Shown piece by piece: positions 43,122-53,563 of a stretch of DNA of 64,000 bases. Made by a program: the position numbers and the translations under genes. The stretch comes from Calonectria ilicicola (lineage: Eukaryota > Ascomycota > Sordariomycetes > Hypocreales > Nectriaceae). Position 1 is the first letter of the stretch, and each line of letters starts with the position of its first letter. Below the pieces are notes generated by a model that was not told the DNA's origin, searched no databases, and was given only the letters and a program-made list of their open reading frames with translations. The stretch lies in contig CP085825.1 in the NCBI GenBank assembly GCA_020809705.1, forward strand, positions 7,192,001-7,256,000, in the 5' to 3' direction.

Positions 43122-45095
43122 TCAGGCCCGTAAACCAGCCCAATCCCATGCCTTAGGGGCCCGGTTTTCTGGTCCATCTTTAAGACTTAATACCTCAACA
43201 TCGGACGGGAGCTCCCACTTCTCTGAAGTCGAGAAATATCTTTCCACTGCCTTTCCTCTGATAGGCTTCAACGATGCCGTTCTGGGTATCTCCTCTCCAT
43301 TCTTTAGAATTCTTAGTGCAGTTGGGAGCATGAATGCTGGTAACAAAGGTCCTAGCTCTTTTCTTAGACCCCTCAGATAGGGCTTGTCTAAAGATTTCAG
43401 TTGATCATTGTTTCCACAACACGGATTCTCAGGTTCTCGTAGCCGAACAAGAGCAGCAACCCTCTCTCCAGTTTTAACGCAGGGAACTGAGACGATGCAG
43501 CCTTCAGATACAAAAGGGAGCTGCAGCAAATGCATTTCGACCTGTAGAATTGGCACTTTTAAGCCTCTAAAGCGGAGAACTATCCCATCACCACATTAGT
43601 CAATGCGCCCTGGCTTAGGTTTGAAAGGGTAATTAGAAAATGAGTTGGCTTACAATCCGTAGAGGCTCGACCTTCTATTATGTAATCGTCTCCATTACGT
43701 CGAGCAAGATCGCCGGTTCTGTAAAATCCCTCGCTGTCGAAACAAGCTGCCGCTCCTTCCGCGTCATTGAGATAACTACATATGTAAGTGAATGTCTTGA
43801 CCGCGTTCGACATCGTCTTACTGAGAAAATACAGTCGGCTTCTTAATCAGTATTTCCCCATGATCACCATTTGAAAGCTTCAAAGTGATCCCAGGTACTA
43901 GCCTTCCTATACAACACTTCACAATGTTAACAGCATAGTCGAAAAATTAGAAGTAATTGTGGTTGCTTACCTCAAGTTCTGGGTTCGTGTCATCAACAGT
44001 CTTCATTACCGTTGCTCCAAGCTCAGTTACCCCATAGCAAATATGGATCCGTAAACCAATCTCTTCCCGCCAAAATCGAAGCAAAGATGGGTTAGGCATA
44101 AAACCCCGAGAATAGGGATAACGGAGAGCTTGGGCGCCTTGAATGTACTGGCTGCGCTCTTCTGTTGGGAGGTGGCTTAGGTGGTTCTCAAAATATGCCT
44201 TCATATCCGCCCAAACGCGAGGGGATAAGCCCAAACTTGTTACCCCTCCTTTGCTCAGCCGCTCCCACAGAACTTTAGCATTCTGAGGTATGATCTCAGT
44301 CCGTGATCCACTCAACACGCTACCCATCAATGTTACCATGGTACTTCCCCAGTGAATAGCAGCATTGCTCAGAAAGACTTCGTCTTTTGTGTTTGACAGA
44401 TGCATATCATAAAGTAGGCCACGTGTATGAACCACCCCCTTTGGCGGTCCACTTGTCCCAGATGTGAATAGTATCAAAGCAGGGCGATGGGGCTCCAGCG
44501 TAAGTGCCTCGTCAATTTCAAACCGAGTTTCTATTCCAGAATGGCATTCCTGAGGATGGGCGTGGATATCGATGGGTAGAATAGTGATATCCAAGCCTTT
44601 AGAAGCAGCGTACCCTCGAGACTTCTCAGCAAGTTCAAGGTATTGTAGATCTGCTAAGATGCAAGTGGCTTTGGTAGCTTCTAGAAAATAAAATACTTCC
44701 TCGGGTAATAATCCAGTTGCTTTTTCAAGTTAGCACATAGTTCCTGGAAGTCAGTTCTTGAATGACTCACCCAGTGGTGCAAATGCACCTCCAAGAGAAA
44801 GTATTGATAGTGCGGAAACGATGAAGTAGTAATTGCCAGGTGACAGAACCAGAATAAATGGATTTGTCTTTGAAAGATAGTGGCGGTCACCATCAAACAT
44901 TGTTTCCGGTAGCAGCTTCCTCAAGGTGGATTGCATTCCAACTACGTCCCCCAGCAATTGAACGTAGTCGGCATCTCTTCCGGTAGATGGATCGTGGATA
45001 ATAACGTGTTTGACGTCTTCAGCATTTTGGAGAAGATGTCGAAAAATGGGCTCATTAGGAAATTGCCCACTTAGCATTTGCGATTCCTTTGTCAT
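43122..45095 (-). CDS. AMP-dependent synthetase / acyl-CoA ligase family enzyme
   Basis: Five exons (44771-45095, 43971-44719, 43822-43916, 43654-43775, 43122-43579) join exactly to 582 residues. Adenylation-domain motifs are 'LILFTSGTSGPPKGVVHT' (A3), 'GVTSLGLSPRVW', 'HICYGVTELGATVMKT' (A5), 'FDSEGFYRTGDLARR' (A7) and 'IEGRASTDFLRFRGLKV' (A8 region). A final Lys-containing tail follows ('IPRTASLKPIRGKAVERYF'). It activates a carboxylate with ATP and probably transfers it to CoA; the substrate is unknown. It lies 3' of the second hydrolase, in convergent orientation. The frame is intact, unlike the neighbouring hydrolases. Confidence 0.9.
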
Positions 45096-46845
45096 AGTTT
45101 CAAAGGCGGTCTCCCAGTCTCACACAACTGGCTGTTCAATTGACTGTACGAGCAGTAGGCAACAAGGTGGGCACCGTAAATAAATTCACGGTCTAAAAGT
45201 CGGGTTCAGGTTGAGCAAATGGGGATACTTGTCCTGGGGGGTCTAGCTAGGTCATTAATATAAATCCAATTATGGGTGTTAGTGTGATTTAGGCGGATGT
45301 AAATCTTTCGAAAATTTTGTCATGTCTTATTCGTTGAACTTCTGTTGAGGAATGCCTTGCTACCCAACGCTTGATCTTGGTGAAGACCTGCCAAATTGAC
45401 ATGGGAGGCTGGACAAAACTTGACGGTGTGGATCGTTGATGCCCATCACTTCTCGTCAAGGGGATTATGACGAAAAAGATACCAATCATCTTTCTCAATT
45501 TTTCCAAGTCCGTCCACTTTTAACCACATGACTAATTAGGATGGACAGATGTCATCATCCCAGTTACAGTGGCTCACGCTACAGCCTCGTTTCCAGCCTT
45601 GGTCAAGTTATTTTACCAGGGTTGGGCAATCTAGCGTATCTTAGTGTGCCAGCAGCATCCCAATAGCGTCGCTAAGCGGACGAGGGAAAGGGCATGGTAC
45701 AAATTGAATAAAATCAATGATCTGAAGAACAATAAATAAAAGTGAATTGTATATTGATACAAGACTGAATTAAATAGTAAATTTTTATATGTTGCTTATC
45801 CATGGTGATTATTTGCTTTGGAATGATTTTCCAAATAGCTGGGCTTATGGAAAAGCCCTTTTTTGGTATGTTGTATCTTACGTGACCAGCGAGACCGCCT
45901 GTTCCATTTAGCGAGTAATCTGACACAACCTAGTCAACGTCGTTCAACGTCAAGCGAATCAAATGTCTCCACCCGCAGCTTCGTTTTCAATACTGTCTTC
46001 AGGAGTAAATTATTGGCGCATAAATCAACGCTTTGTCGCTCTGCCGAGTCGTTACCGCACATCAATTAATTGGGTATGTTATATATCCACCTTAACAGCC
46101 CAACAAATGCATACCCCTCGGAAATGTTACAGAGATGCTGGTAATGTGATCCGGCCGCTGCTATTGATTGTCTGTATCTGTGAGGCTCCATTAATAGCTG
46201 TGCCGGTGATTTCGGTCCTTCCATAATATACTCTTGAGATTATGCGATCCACATAACAGCTCTAAAAGTTACGCAACGTGCAACCCTTTGTTGCATGTAA
46301 ATGATGCAATATTGCACCGCATTTACTTTGGTGCTTTAGTTAAATATGCATTGGCCTTGTTCCATTGCTCACTAAACTTTTTCAATCGCTCAGTGGTTCT
46401 CTCAGGACAGGGTACTCTGACATGCAATTATATTCGCATTAAGAGAGCAAGACACAAAATAGCGGTCTGATGTACACTTCATAAAAACTCCAAATCTTTT
46501 TCCACAGATCGCTGACTTGTGCAACTAGCGAAAGTGATCGACATCGCGTATTTGAGCCGAGAAGATTGGGCTGAGGCTAATGCGTGCCGTGTCTCAATCT
46601 CGAATTAGGTTCGTCGGTCTGACTTTCGGTCTAACTTTCGGTTCGACGCTGCATAGCCTACCGACTTCCGAAGGCTCTCTTTTCGTCGAAGTCATAATGA
46701 ACTGATGTCATATTTTCTTGCTGACTTGGCAAGGGATTCAATATATTAGTGACAACTCCTTCTTCTCATCGCCTTCTCTTCCAAGTATTCATGGTTCTAA
46801 ACCTGACAACATACCTTCTCCCGACACACTTTCCAAACTCCAAAA
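45096..46845. other. Gene-poor 1.75-kb stretch
   Basis: No supported gene. It holds the upstream regions of the CoA-ligase-like gene and the sulfotransferase-like gene. An imperfect tandem repeat of about 12 bases (TCGGTCTRACTT) lies at about 46612-46646, some 200 bases before the sulfotransferase start. Confidence 0.5.
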
Positions 46846-47703
46846 ATGTCTTCTCCTTTGCTTCCCTCAGCAAGCCCACAATCATCTAAGGGCCCATCAA
46901 AACCCATGGAAGTTCTCTGTCTTGGCATGTGCCGTACTGGAACCAGCTCTCTCCTCAGTATCTTAACAACGCTCGGTTATAATCCTGTCCACATGACTCG
47001 TATCTTGGAAGATCCAAATCAAAAGCGGCTCTGGATCGAGGCCATTGAGCACAACTTTCTTGACCCCAACACACAAAAGCCTTATGGCAGGGCCGAGTTT
47101 GACGTTCTGTTGAACGGATACAACGTCGCCTTGGATGTCCCTTGCGCCATCTTTGCCGAGCAGTTGATCAATGCCTATCCTGCGGCCAAGGTTGTTTTAA
47201 CGACGAGACCGCCTGAGAAATGGATTGCCTCGATGGAAAATACCATTTGGCGATTCATGCGACTTCCTTCGTATAGGATTCTTCGCTACCTTGAGCCCGA
47301 ATTTTTGGGCTCTTTCATGAAGTTGGTCGAACTCATCTTCTTCGTGCATAACAGGAACCATTACGGTGGACCAGAAGCAGAGGAAGCGTTTGTCAAGCAC
47401 AACCAACGGGTTCGGGAATTAGCCCCAAAGGAAAGATTATTAGAACTTTCACCTCCCTTCAGCGCAGAAGATCTCTGTGCTTTCCTTGGGAAACCAGTTC
47501 CGGCCAACGGCTATCCACATGTAAACTCGACTAAGGAATACCTTCCTAAGATAACCGTCCGTAGGAATAAGTCTTTGGTCTTGGTTTTACAACGGTTTGG
47601 GAAGGTTTTAATCCAGCTTTCTTTATTGACAGCTTTGATCTGGTGTATTTACCATTCGAACGCACTACCAAGATCTCTCTATACTGTTTCTAGTAGTATG
47701 TAA
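46846..47703 (+). CDS. Sulfotransferase-like P-loop protein, membrane-tethered
   Basis: A single-exon protein of 285 residues typical of the fungal sulfotransferase-4/17 group. A P-loop-like PAPS site 'CLGMCRTGTSSLLSIL' is near residues 25-40. 'RILEDPNQKRLW', 'DVPCAIFAEQLINAYPAAKVVLTTRPPEKWIASM' (3'-phosphate side), 'KERLLELSPPFSAEDLCAFLGKPVP' and 'HVNSTKEYL' follow. A hydrophobic C-terminal helix ('LIQLSLLTALIWCIYH') would anchor it to a membrane. Many fungal members lack a proven substrate. It is intact and convergent with the damaged regulator. Confidence 0.88.
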   Translation: MSSPLLPSASPQSSKGPSKPMEVLCLGMCRTGTSSLLSILTTLGYNPVHMTRILEDPNQKRLWIEAIEHNFLDPNTQKPYGRAEFDVLLNGYNVALDVPCAIFAEQLINAYPAAKVVLTTRPPEKWIASMENTIWRFMRLPSYRILRYLEPEFLGSFMKLVELIFFVHNRNHYGGPEAEEAFVKHNQRVRELAPKERLLELSPPFSAEDLCAFLGKPVPANGYPHVNSTKEYLPKITVRRNKSLVLVLQRFGKVLIQLSLLTALIWCIYHSNALPRSLYTVSSSM

Positions 47704-47853
47704 CAAGACAAACATATTCACGCCCTTGGTCACTTCGCGCGCCGAATAAAATACTATGGACGTGATTTGCGATACACGGTACTCTGATGTATTAGATAAA
47801 ATGGTACATCTTGGTTGGCCGGGGGTAACATGATTATTTGGATGCAACACATT

Positions 47854-49429
47854 CTAGGCGGAGTGGCCGGGATGTGAGCCTGCTTCATATAAGGTCTCTC
47901 CACGACGACCCAGGCGCCTTTTGGACCAAATAAAATTTTCAAGGCGAGCTTCCATCATAGGCCACGAGTCAAAGCCACAGTTGCTCAATTCCTGTGATAT
48001 GCCTTGTAATAGCACCACATAACTATCCCTCACAACCCCAAGAGGAGACACCGCTCCACCAATAATGATGCACCATAACAAAGTATGCCTATGCAACATC
48101 CATGAATTACCCGAGATGCCTGTCTGGAGATTACCAAGAAGCCTTGTAGATAATCTATGTAGGATAGCATCTCCATTCCATACTGATGTGAACAGACAGT
48201 AGCATAATAGATAGGCGGCCAGGAGGATACTAGGCACGAGCCCATTAGTATAAGTCTGATGTTGCTGTAAGCTCTCTTGAAGTCGCATCTCTATGCAGGC
48301 TTGTTTATTGTCCATATTATAGATTTCATTGATATTTTTGGGATCTGTACTGTGTTGTTCACTTTCCACTTGCAGAAAATATAAATCTTGTAGAATTTCA
48401 ACAATAGACTCGCCGAGCAAGCCCCGCGTGACTTCGAAGCCAATTGGGAGCTTAGCACGAGGGGATTTGAATACTGTGTCCCAACGGAATTCTAGGAAGG
48501 CGTTTTGATCAAAGACACGCTCCGTGTTGGTCATGATGGCTGTGTTCAAATCCTGCCAAAATATGCCTCGTCTTATACCAGGCGGTAAGTGAATATGCTG
48601 AGAGGCGCACTGTTTTAGCATCTTATCAATACCTGAGATGAATTCTTGCAACTTTGCTGAAGTTAAGACGCCACTGGTTACAATTAGTATATTCTGAATG
48701 TTTGAGCGGCTCAAAAAAACATGAAATACCTCGATACCTACAAGTAGTAAAATAGCCCCAATAGTGCACTCGTGGAAAGCCGGATCGTTCAACTACTTGC
48801 TAATCTATCTCATTGCTTCTCCTTGATAGCACAGTGCTTCAGAGGAGAGCCTGCAATTATTTTGAGCAAACGCAATGGCGCAACTAATTGCATTCACAAA
48901 TGCAGGGTCGGTGAATCCATTTCGGTACACTTCATGGATGGTTTGGAATGAATATGGATCAGCGATGCTGAAAACTGATTCAACTGCCTTCTGGGCACAA
49001 GCTACAGTCATGTTAATATACACATGATACAAATGTTAGCATTTCATACATACAGGCTCGGAGGAGTTCTTGTAGTCTGAAGGAATTTATCGCCAAGGTT
49101 TCAAAAGGATCAAGTCTATGGACGTTTATTGCTGTTGTGGGATTTGGAACAACTTCTCGCTCGGTCGATAATCCCACCGCGGTTTCGATATCTTGAGGAG
49201 TTGAGATTTGAAAATGACCCAGAGTCCGAATTAGTCTGGTTCTTCTTCTGTGATGAGTCCATCTCCCAACATAGGATCTGGCCGCGCGTTGTTTTTCACG
49301 GTTTCGTACATCGTCTGCATTCCGAAACGCTATGAAGCGAAATTCTGCAATGATGTAAGTAAGAGCTCAAATAAAATATGCATGCATCTTACTAGGCTCA
49401 GAATTAGAGTTATCGTCGCTATTCATCAT
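47854..49429 (-). pseudogene. Fungal-specific transcription factor-like protein with two in-frame TAG codons
   Basis: Exons 49393-49429, 49054-49344 and 47854-49001 sum to 492 codons in phase. The start 'MMNSDDNSNSEP' leads to 'FRFIAFRNADDVRNREKQRAARSYVGRW', the N-terminal pattern of Zn-cluster-free Fungal_trans_2 proteins. Later parts include 'LDPFETLAINSFRLQELLRA', 'GAILLLVGIEVF', 'RRGIFWQDLNTAIMTNTERVF' and 'LLWCIIIGGAVSPLG'. Between 'CYQGEAMR' and 'LNDPAFHECT' the frame crosses TAG at 48805-48807 and 48793-48795, four codons apart. No splice sites remove them. Both could derive from CAG by one transition. It is likely a disabled local regulator. Confidence 0.7.
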
Positions 49430-49791
49430 CTTGTCTCTAATTCACAAATCAGAATGGGCCGAGTAGGGTTGGATTATTGGTATGTTAGTAATCTGCGGTT
49501 TGTTCATACTCTTTTGGACCAAACCCACCTGTAAACCCTAATTTCAGTGCCCCAGTCCGTTATCGTTACCTACATAACCAGTATACAAGATGCAAGGAGG
49601 CTACGTGGTAGTTGGTGTGAGGCTTCATGGTGTGGGGCTTATTTCCAGCGCCTCACACCGTTATCCCCCATGTACACATGGTCTTTTTTTCGTCGTCCAA
49701 GCAGAGAATAACACAGACGGTGTGAATAGGGAGAGGTTTAAGAAATAAAATAACCGTTGATTAATAAAAATATAGAAATCCCTTCCTTCAT
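49430..49791. other. Intergenic, no gene seen
   Basis: Gap of 362 bases between the damaged regulator's start and the oxidoreductase stop. No supported feature. Confidence 0.45.
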
Positions 49792-51339
49792 TTATAACCC
49801 AGCCGCATCCAGCAAGTTCAAATACACTTCACTCATTGTTGGGAACGAGGGCAGAGCATGAACAAGCTGATCAATACGCAGCTTGCCCACAATGGCCACT
49901 GTCGAAGCATGCAACAAGTCGGCTGCTCCGGTTCCTACAAAGGTTGCCCCGAGTAGCACACCAGTGTCTTGCTCCAATACCCACTGCGCCCATCCAGCCT
50001 CGTATCCCTCGGCATGCAGATTGGCACCCAGTGTTTGAACTGGCGCTGTGACTGTCCGGACAGTCTTGCCTACCTTTTGGGCCGCTTTTCGTGTAAGCCC
50101 GACCGACGCCACTTGGGGGTCGGTGAAAATGACTTGTGGGACGGCTGAGTGATCGGCCGAAGCGCTGACGCTGTCAAATGTAGACCGAGTAGCTGGGAAT
50201 TTCCCTTGGGCACGGGCGACAATAGCGTTTGCTGCAATGCGACCATGATACTTGGACGTGTGCGTCAGCATCGCCCGACCATTAACATCTCCGGCCGCAT
50301 AAAGCCATGGTGTACTGTGATTGGATGAAGCCTCGGCGATGAGGAGCGATTCGTCGACAGCGATGGGGCGTCCAGCTTCGAGGGCGGCAGCGTCAAGGTC
50401 CAGGGATTCCAAGCCGAGGCCCTGTGTGATGGCGCGACGCCCGGTAGCCACCAAGATTTCAGTAGCAGAAATCTCTTCTTCTTTTCCACCTGAGGCAACT
50501 GTAATCGTAAGTGATCCATCGGCCGCGTCTCGCTTCACAGCTGTGACACTTGTCGAGGTAAGAATATGAGCTCCACGAGAAATAAGTTTCTCTCGTACGA
50601 TTTGGCCAGCCTCGTGGTCAAGACTGGGTAGCAATTCTGGGCTTCTGCTGGCCAGAACAACGTGAGAGCCTAATTTCTGATATGCAATAGCCATTTCAGC
50701 ACCCACAACCCCACCACCCATGATGAAGAGCGTCTTTGGGGCGACACTAGAGCTTGTTGCTTCCCTGGGAGTCCATGGCTTAGACTCGATAAGACCAGGG
50801 ATATCGGGAATAATGGGTTCAGAGCCAGTGCAGATGGCCACGGCTTGACGTGCCTCCAATTCGATTGATTCGGCCTTTTGTGATTCGACGTTTAGCGTCA
50901 CACTCACCTTCTTGATGCCGGTGACCCGACCGACACCGCGGACAAGGTGTGCGCCACTGTTCTCGACCATCGGAACGAGCAGCTTCGTATCATCCCAGCC
51001 ACCGGTAAATGTATCCCTCCTTTTGAACACTGCTTCAGCGTCCACACCAACCTCCGGGCTCGCAAGCCGTTCGCGAGCGCCCGTCACGTGGCGGGCATCA
51101 TCAAGTGCTTCGGCGGGACGAATTAGGGCCTTTGAAGGCACACATGCCCAAAAGGGACAGTCTCCTCCAACAAGTTCCTTTTCGAGAACAAGGGCTGTCA
51201 GACCCGCTGCGACACAGCGTGCAGCGATGATGCGACCTGCCCATCCGGAGCCAAGACAGATGACGTCGTAGACATTGGATTTGAGAGATGACGGGGGATG
51301 TGTGGCGGGGTGGAGGTTGATTGTCTCGATTGACGGCAT
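49792..51339 (-). CDS. Class I pyridine nucleotide-disulfide oxidoreductase (mercuric reductase/lipoamide dehydrogenase-like)
   Basis: A single-exon protein of 515 residues. The FAD site is 'DVICLGSGWAGRIIAARC', followed by the redox-active CX4C motif in 'GGDCPFWACVPSKALIRP'. The NAD(P) site is 'LFIMGGGVVGAEMAIAYQKLGSHVVL', the second FAD motif is 'PWLYAAGDVNGRAMLTH', and the dimer-interface His-Glu region is 'HALPSFPTMSEVYLNLL'. It lacks the long N-terminal metal-binding domain of many mercuric reductases. Probable role: NAD(P)H-linked reduction of a disulfide, quinone or metal; the substrate is unknown. It is the only intact redox gene among the damaged genes, and its promoter shares the TGATTACGAAC word with the hydrolase pair. 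Confidence 0.9.
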   Translation of the reverse strand: MPSIETINLHPATHPPSSLKSNVYDVICLGSGWAGRIIAARCVAAGLTALVLEKELVGGDCPFWACVPSKALIRPAEALDDARHVTGARERLASPEVGVDAEAVFKRRDTFTGGWDDTKLLVPMVENSGAHLVRGVGRVTGIKKVSVTLNVESQKAESIELEARQAVAICTGSEPIIPDIPGLIESKPWTPREATSSSVAPKTLFIMGGGVVGAEMAIAYQKLGSHVVLASRSPELLPSLDHEAGQIVREKLISRGAHILTSTSVTAVKRDAADGSLTITVASGGKEEEISATEILVATGRRAITQGLGLESLDLDAAALEAGRPIAVDESLLIAEASSNHSTPWLYAAGDVNGRAMLTHTSKYHGRIAANAIVARAQGKFPATRSTFDSVSASADHSAVPQVIFTDPQVASVGLTRKAAQKVGKTVRTVTAPVQTLGANLHAEGYEAGWAQWVLEQDTGVLLGATFVGTGAADLLHASTVAIVGKLRIDQLVHALPSFPTMSEVYLNLLDAAGL

Positions 51340-52206
51340 CTTGCAGAGATACTCAAAGTCACTTTTCGTAGCGCAGGAGTAAGATTTTGGTTCAGAGTAT
51401 TCAGCTTTGAGGACTGGGTTATCGTGAAAAGATTAATTGCTGGTGGCTCACATTTTCACGATGCGTTCCCTCCATTATATGCTTTTCATCCCACATGGTG
51501 ATTTCTTCAACACTCATCAATATCACCCTCCATCCTCTCGCGTTCGTAATCAATGTGGTTGCTTTGATGGCAGCTTGAGCTACGCGCTATTGAACGCAGC
51601 GCTTTAACAGGTTCGGCAACGTGCATTTTCCCAACCGGGCTTAGTGGGTGGCAACGGACAGCAAGTCGGCCACTTTACAAAAACCACCATACAGTGCCCA
51701 ATCGGAAATCCGCCCACGTATGGGTATCCAGAGGATTCCAATTCACTTTTCCCTGATAGGAAATGCGTCGAGCCATTGTCACGTTGGCGTCGCATATGCA
51801 TAAATTGACCCGCCCTAATAATGACCTCACCATGATGAGTATTGGACCATTGATTACGAAGAGGGGAGGGGCCTCTGAGGGCCAGAAAGTTAGTGAGCTG
51901 AGATGATTACGAACGCCCATCGACTAGAACAACAGTTTAATTCCACGCTGATTATAGCTAGACACTTGTATACAAGTATTCTGCTTCAATAAAAGATAAA
52001 TCTTCCACAAAATATTTAAATTGATTTGGAATTCCACCTATATAGCAAAAATACGGGCTGCTTGCTTGAATCTCAGCTTTTTTTTTCGGTCTTTTTGTTC
52101 AATGTGTCAATCAGCGTCACAATACTACCACGCAGTCCGGTTAACAGCCCCTTCCGGTCTACCGTTTCAAATGCACCATGGTGAGCAACCAAGATACTTA
52201 TGCACA
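51340..52206. promoter_or_regulatory. Oxidoreductase promoter with TGATTACGAA copies
   Basis: Between the oxidoreductase start and the 3' end of the bZIP gene. TGATTACGAA occurs at 51851-51860, 51904-51913 and, inverted, at 51543-51552. No coding evidence. Confidence 0.5.
51540..51916. repeat. Interval flanked by 13-bp inverted repeats (MITE-like or paired operator)
   Basis: GCGTTCGTAATCA at 51540-51552 is the exact reverse complement of TGATTACGAACGC at 51904-51916. A second perfect 13-bp pair shares the left arm: 51543-51555 with 51848-51860. The core also occurs at 41444 and 41481. No clear target-site duplication is visible, so a transposon origin is not established. Confidence 0.5.
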
Positions 52207-53563
52207 TCAGAAATCGTGCGACCACCCTAGGAAATGTTGAAATGCCGCCTTTATAGTGTCCTTGCTTATCGCTGATCCAAAACTGCCGAAAGCACATTGT
52301 TCAGAGCATGTCACATGTTGGAAGGATTCTGAGAGATACTTACCTATTACAGTAACTATACTTGGATAGCTCCTCAAACATGGCAGAGATTAGCATTACG
52401 TCAATGGGATATATTGCGTTGAGCTTGCAGACCAAAGCCCAGACTTGAACTGGAGTAAGCTCATTGGCCAACTGCAGCCGTTCACTGGCCTGTAGAAGAC
52501 TGTCAAGATCGCTGCTGGTTATCTGGGTCGTCTGTGGTGATGAGTGAGATTTGTGATCATGGACGAGCCTCGTGGAAAGGTTGTAGGCGTGGTTAGTGCC
52601 CCAATTATATGGAGTTTCGAGGTAACCTTCTCGTACAGTTTCGGACACCATTGCGTGTTTCAGATGAGACAAGCACGGTCTCTCAAGTCTGATAGAGTCA
52701 GGTCAGATACGGATAAGCTTACTCAATAGGTGGGGTACGCGGGCATACTGCAGAATGTGCATGACTCCCATCTGAGCAGTGAGGGGTGTCTTGTTGATTT
52801 CAATAACCTCTTCCGTTGCTTCTGTGTTTGCATTCATTTCCGGCAGGGATAAATCAGAAAAGGCATTTGCCCACATGACAGAAGATGTCTGGTCTTGCGA
52901 AACATCATCTTTACCTATTGTCCATGGCATCGCGGGAGGCGTCTCTTCGGCGGCAATAATACAACATGGAGGCTCCGGGGCCATCTGATAGAGTTCCTCC
53001 CAGTCAATCATGATGGTCTCTGGTGTTGAAGAGTCACTTATCCCGCCATTCTGTGCCTCATCAAACGTGGGGATCTCGGGTTCCCCTTGTGGATTAATTA
53101 TCACATTGGGTGTGGGGATCTCAATTTGTCCCTGCGAGTTGCCAAGTTTAGATTGCAGCTGTTCTTGAAGCTTTGCGATTTCTTCCTTGCAGGAAAGCTC
53201 CACGCCACGAAGCCGCAGTACCTCTTCTTCGAGGGCTTGAATGTAGCTTTGTGTGCGTTGGCGATGTTTTCTGGGCACTGATGGTCAGATTTCTGAAACT
53301 CCATGATACCACCGGGAATATCGCAAACTTGAGCTACATACCGCTGAGCATGCGCGATCTGTTCACTTCTGTTTGCCGGTGCCGAGCTATTATCAGATTC
53401 TATAAGTGAATAAGTTAGAATCTTGTTACCAAACAGGCTAGGTGTCTTGGCGCCAAGGTATATATCTCGTACTCAATTCACCAGACAGCCATGTGTCTAA
53501 GTCCAGGCCCAAGAAGCGCTTGGCGCGTTCCGCCAGCGTCGCCCCGGATGCTGCAGAAGGCAT
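52207..53563 (-). CDS. bZIP transcription factor, fungal type
   Basis: Five exons (53482-53563, 53342-53399, 52749-53270, 52344-52688, 52207-52282) sum to exactly 361 codons. The basic region is 'AHAQRKHRQRTQSYIQALEEEV' (residues about 45-66), followed by Leu-spaced heptads. The C-terminal half includes 'LANELTPVQVWALVCK' and ends 'YSYCNSFGSAISKDTIKAAFQHFLGW', a pattern shared with fungal bZIPs that carry a C-terminal conserved domain. Exon 3 must use donor 'gtatgc' at 52748, because the stronger-looking 'gtaagc' 28 bases on breaks the frame. It lies head-to-tail behind the oxidoreductase promoter and could bind the TGATTACGAA repeats; that is inference. Confidence 0.82.

Noticed and set aside
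42427..48807. UAG reassigned to an amino acid
   Set aside because: Several intact genes here end in TAG (P450, MFS importer, M20, Zn2Cys6 factor, b2-like dehydrogenase), so TAG is a normal stop in this genome.
52703..53278. bZIP gene ending at the first stop at 52703
   Set aside because: Joining further exons gives an exact 361-codon frame and restores a C-terminal domain typical of fungal bZIPs.
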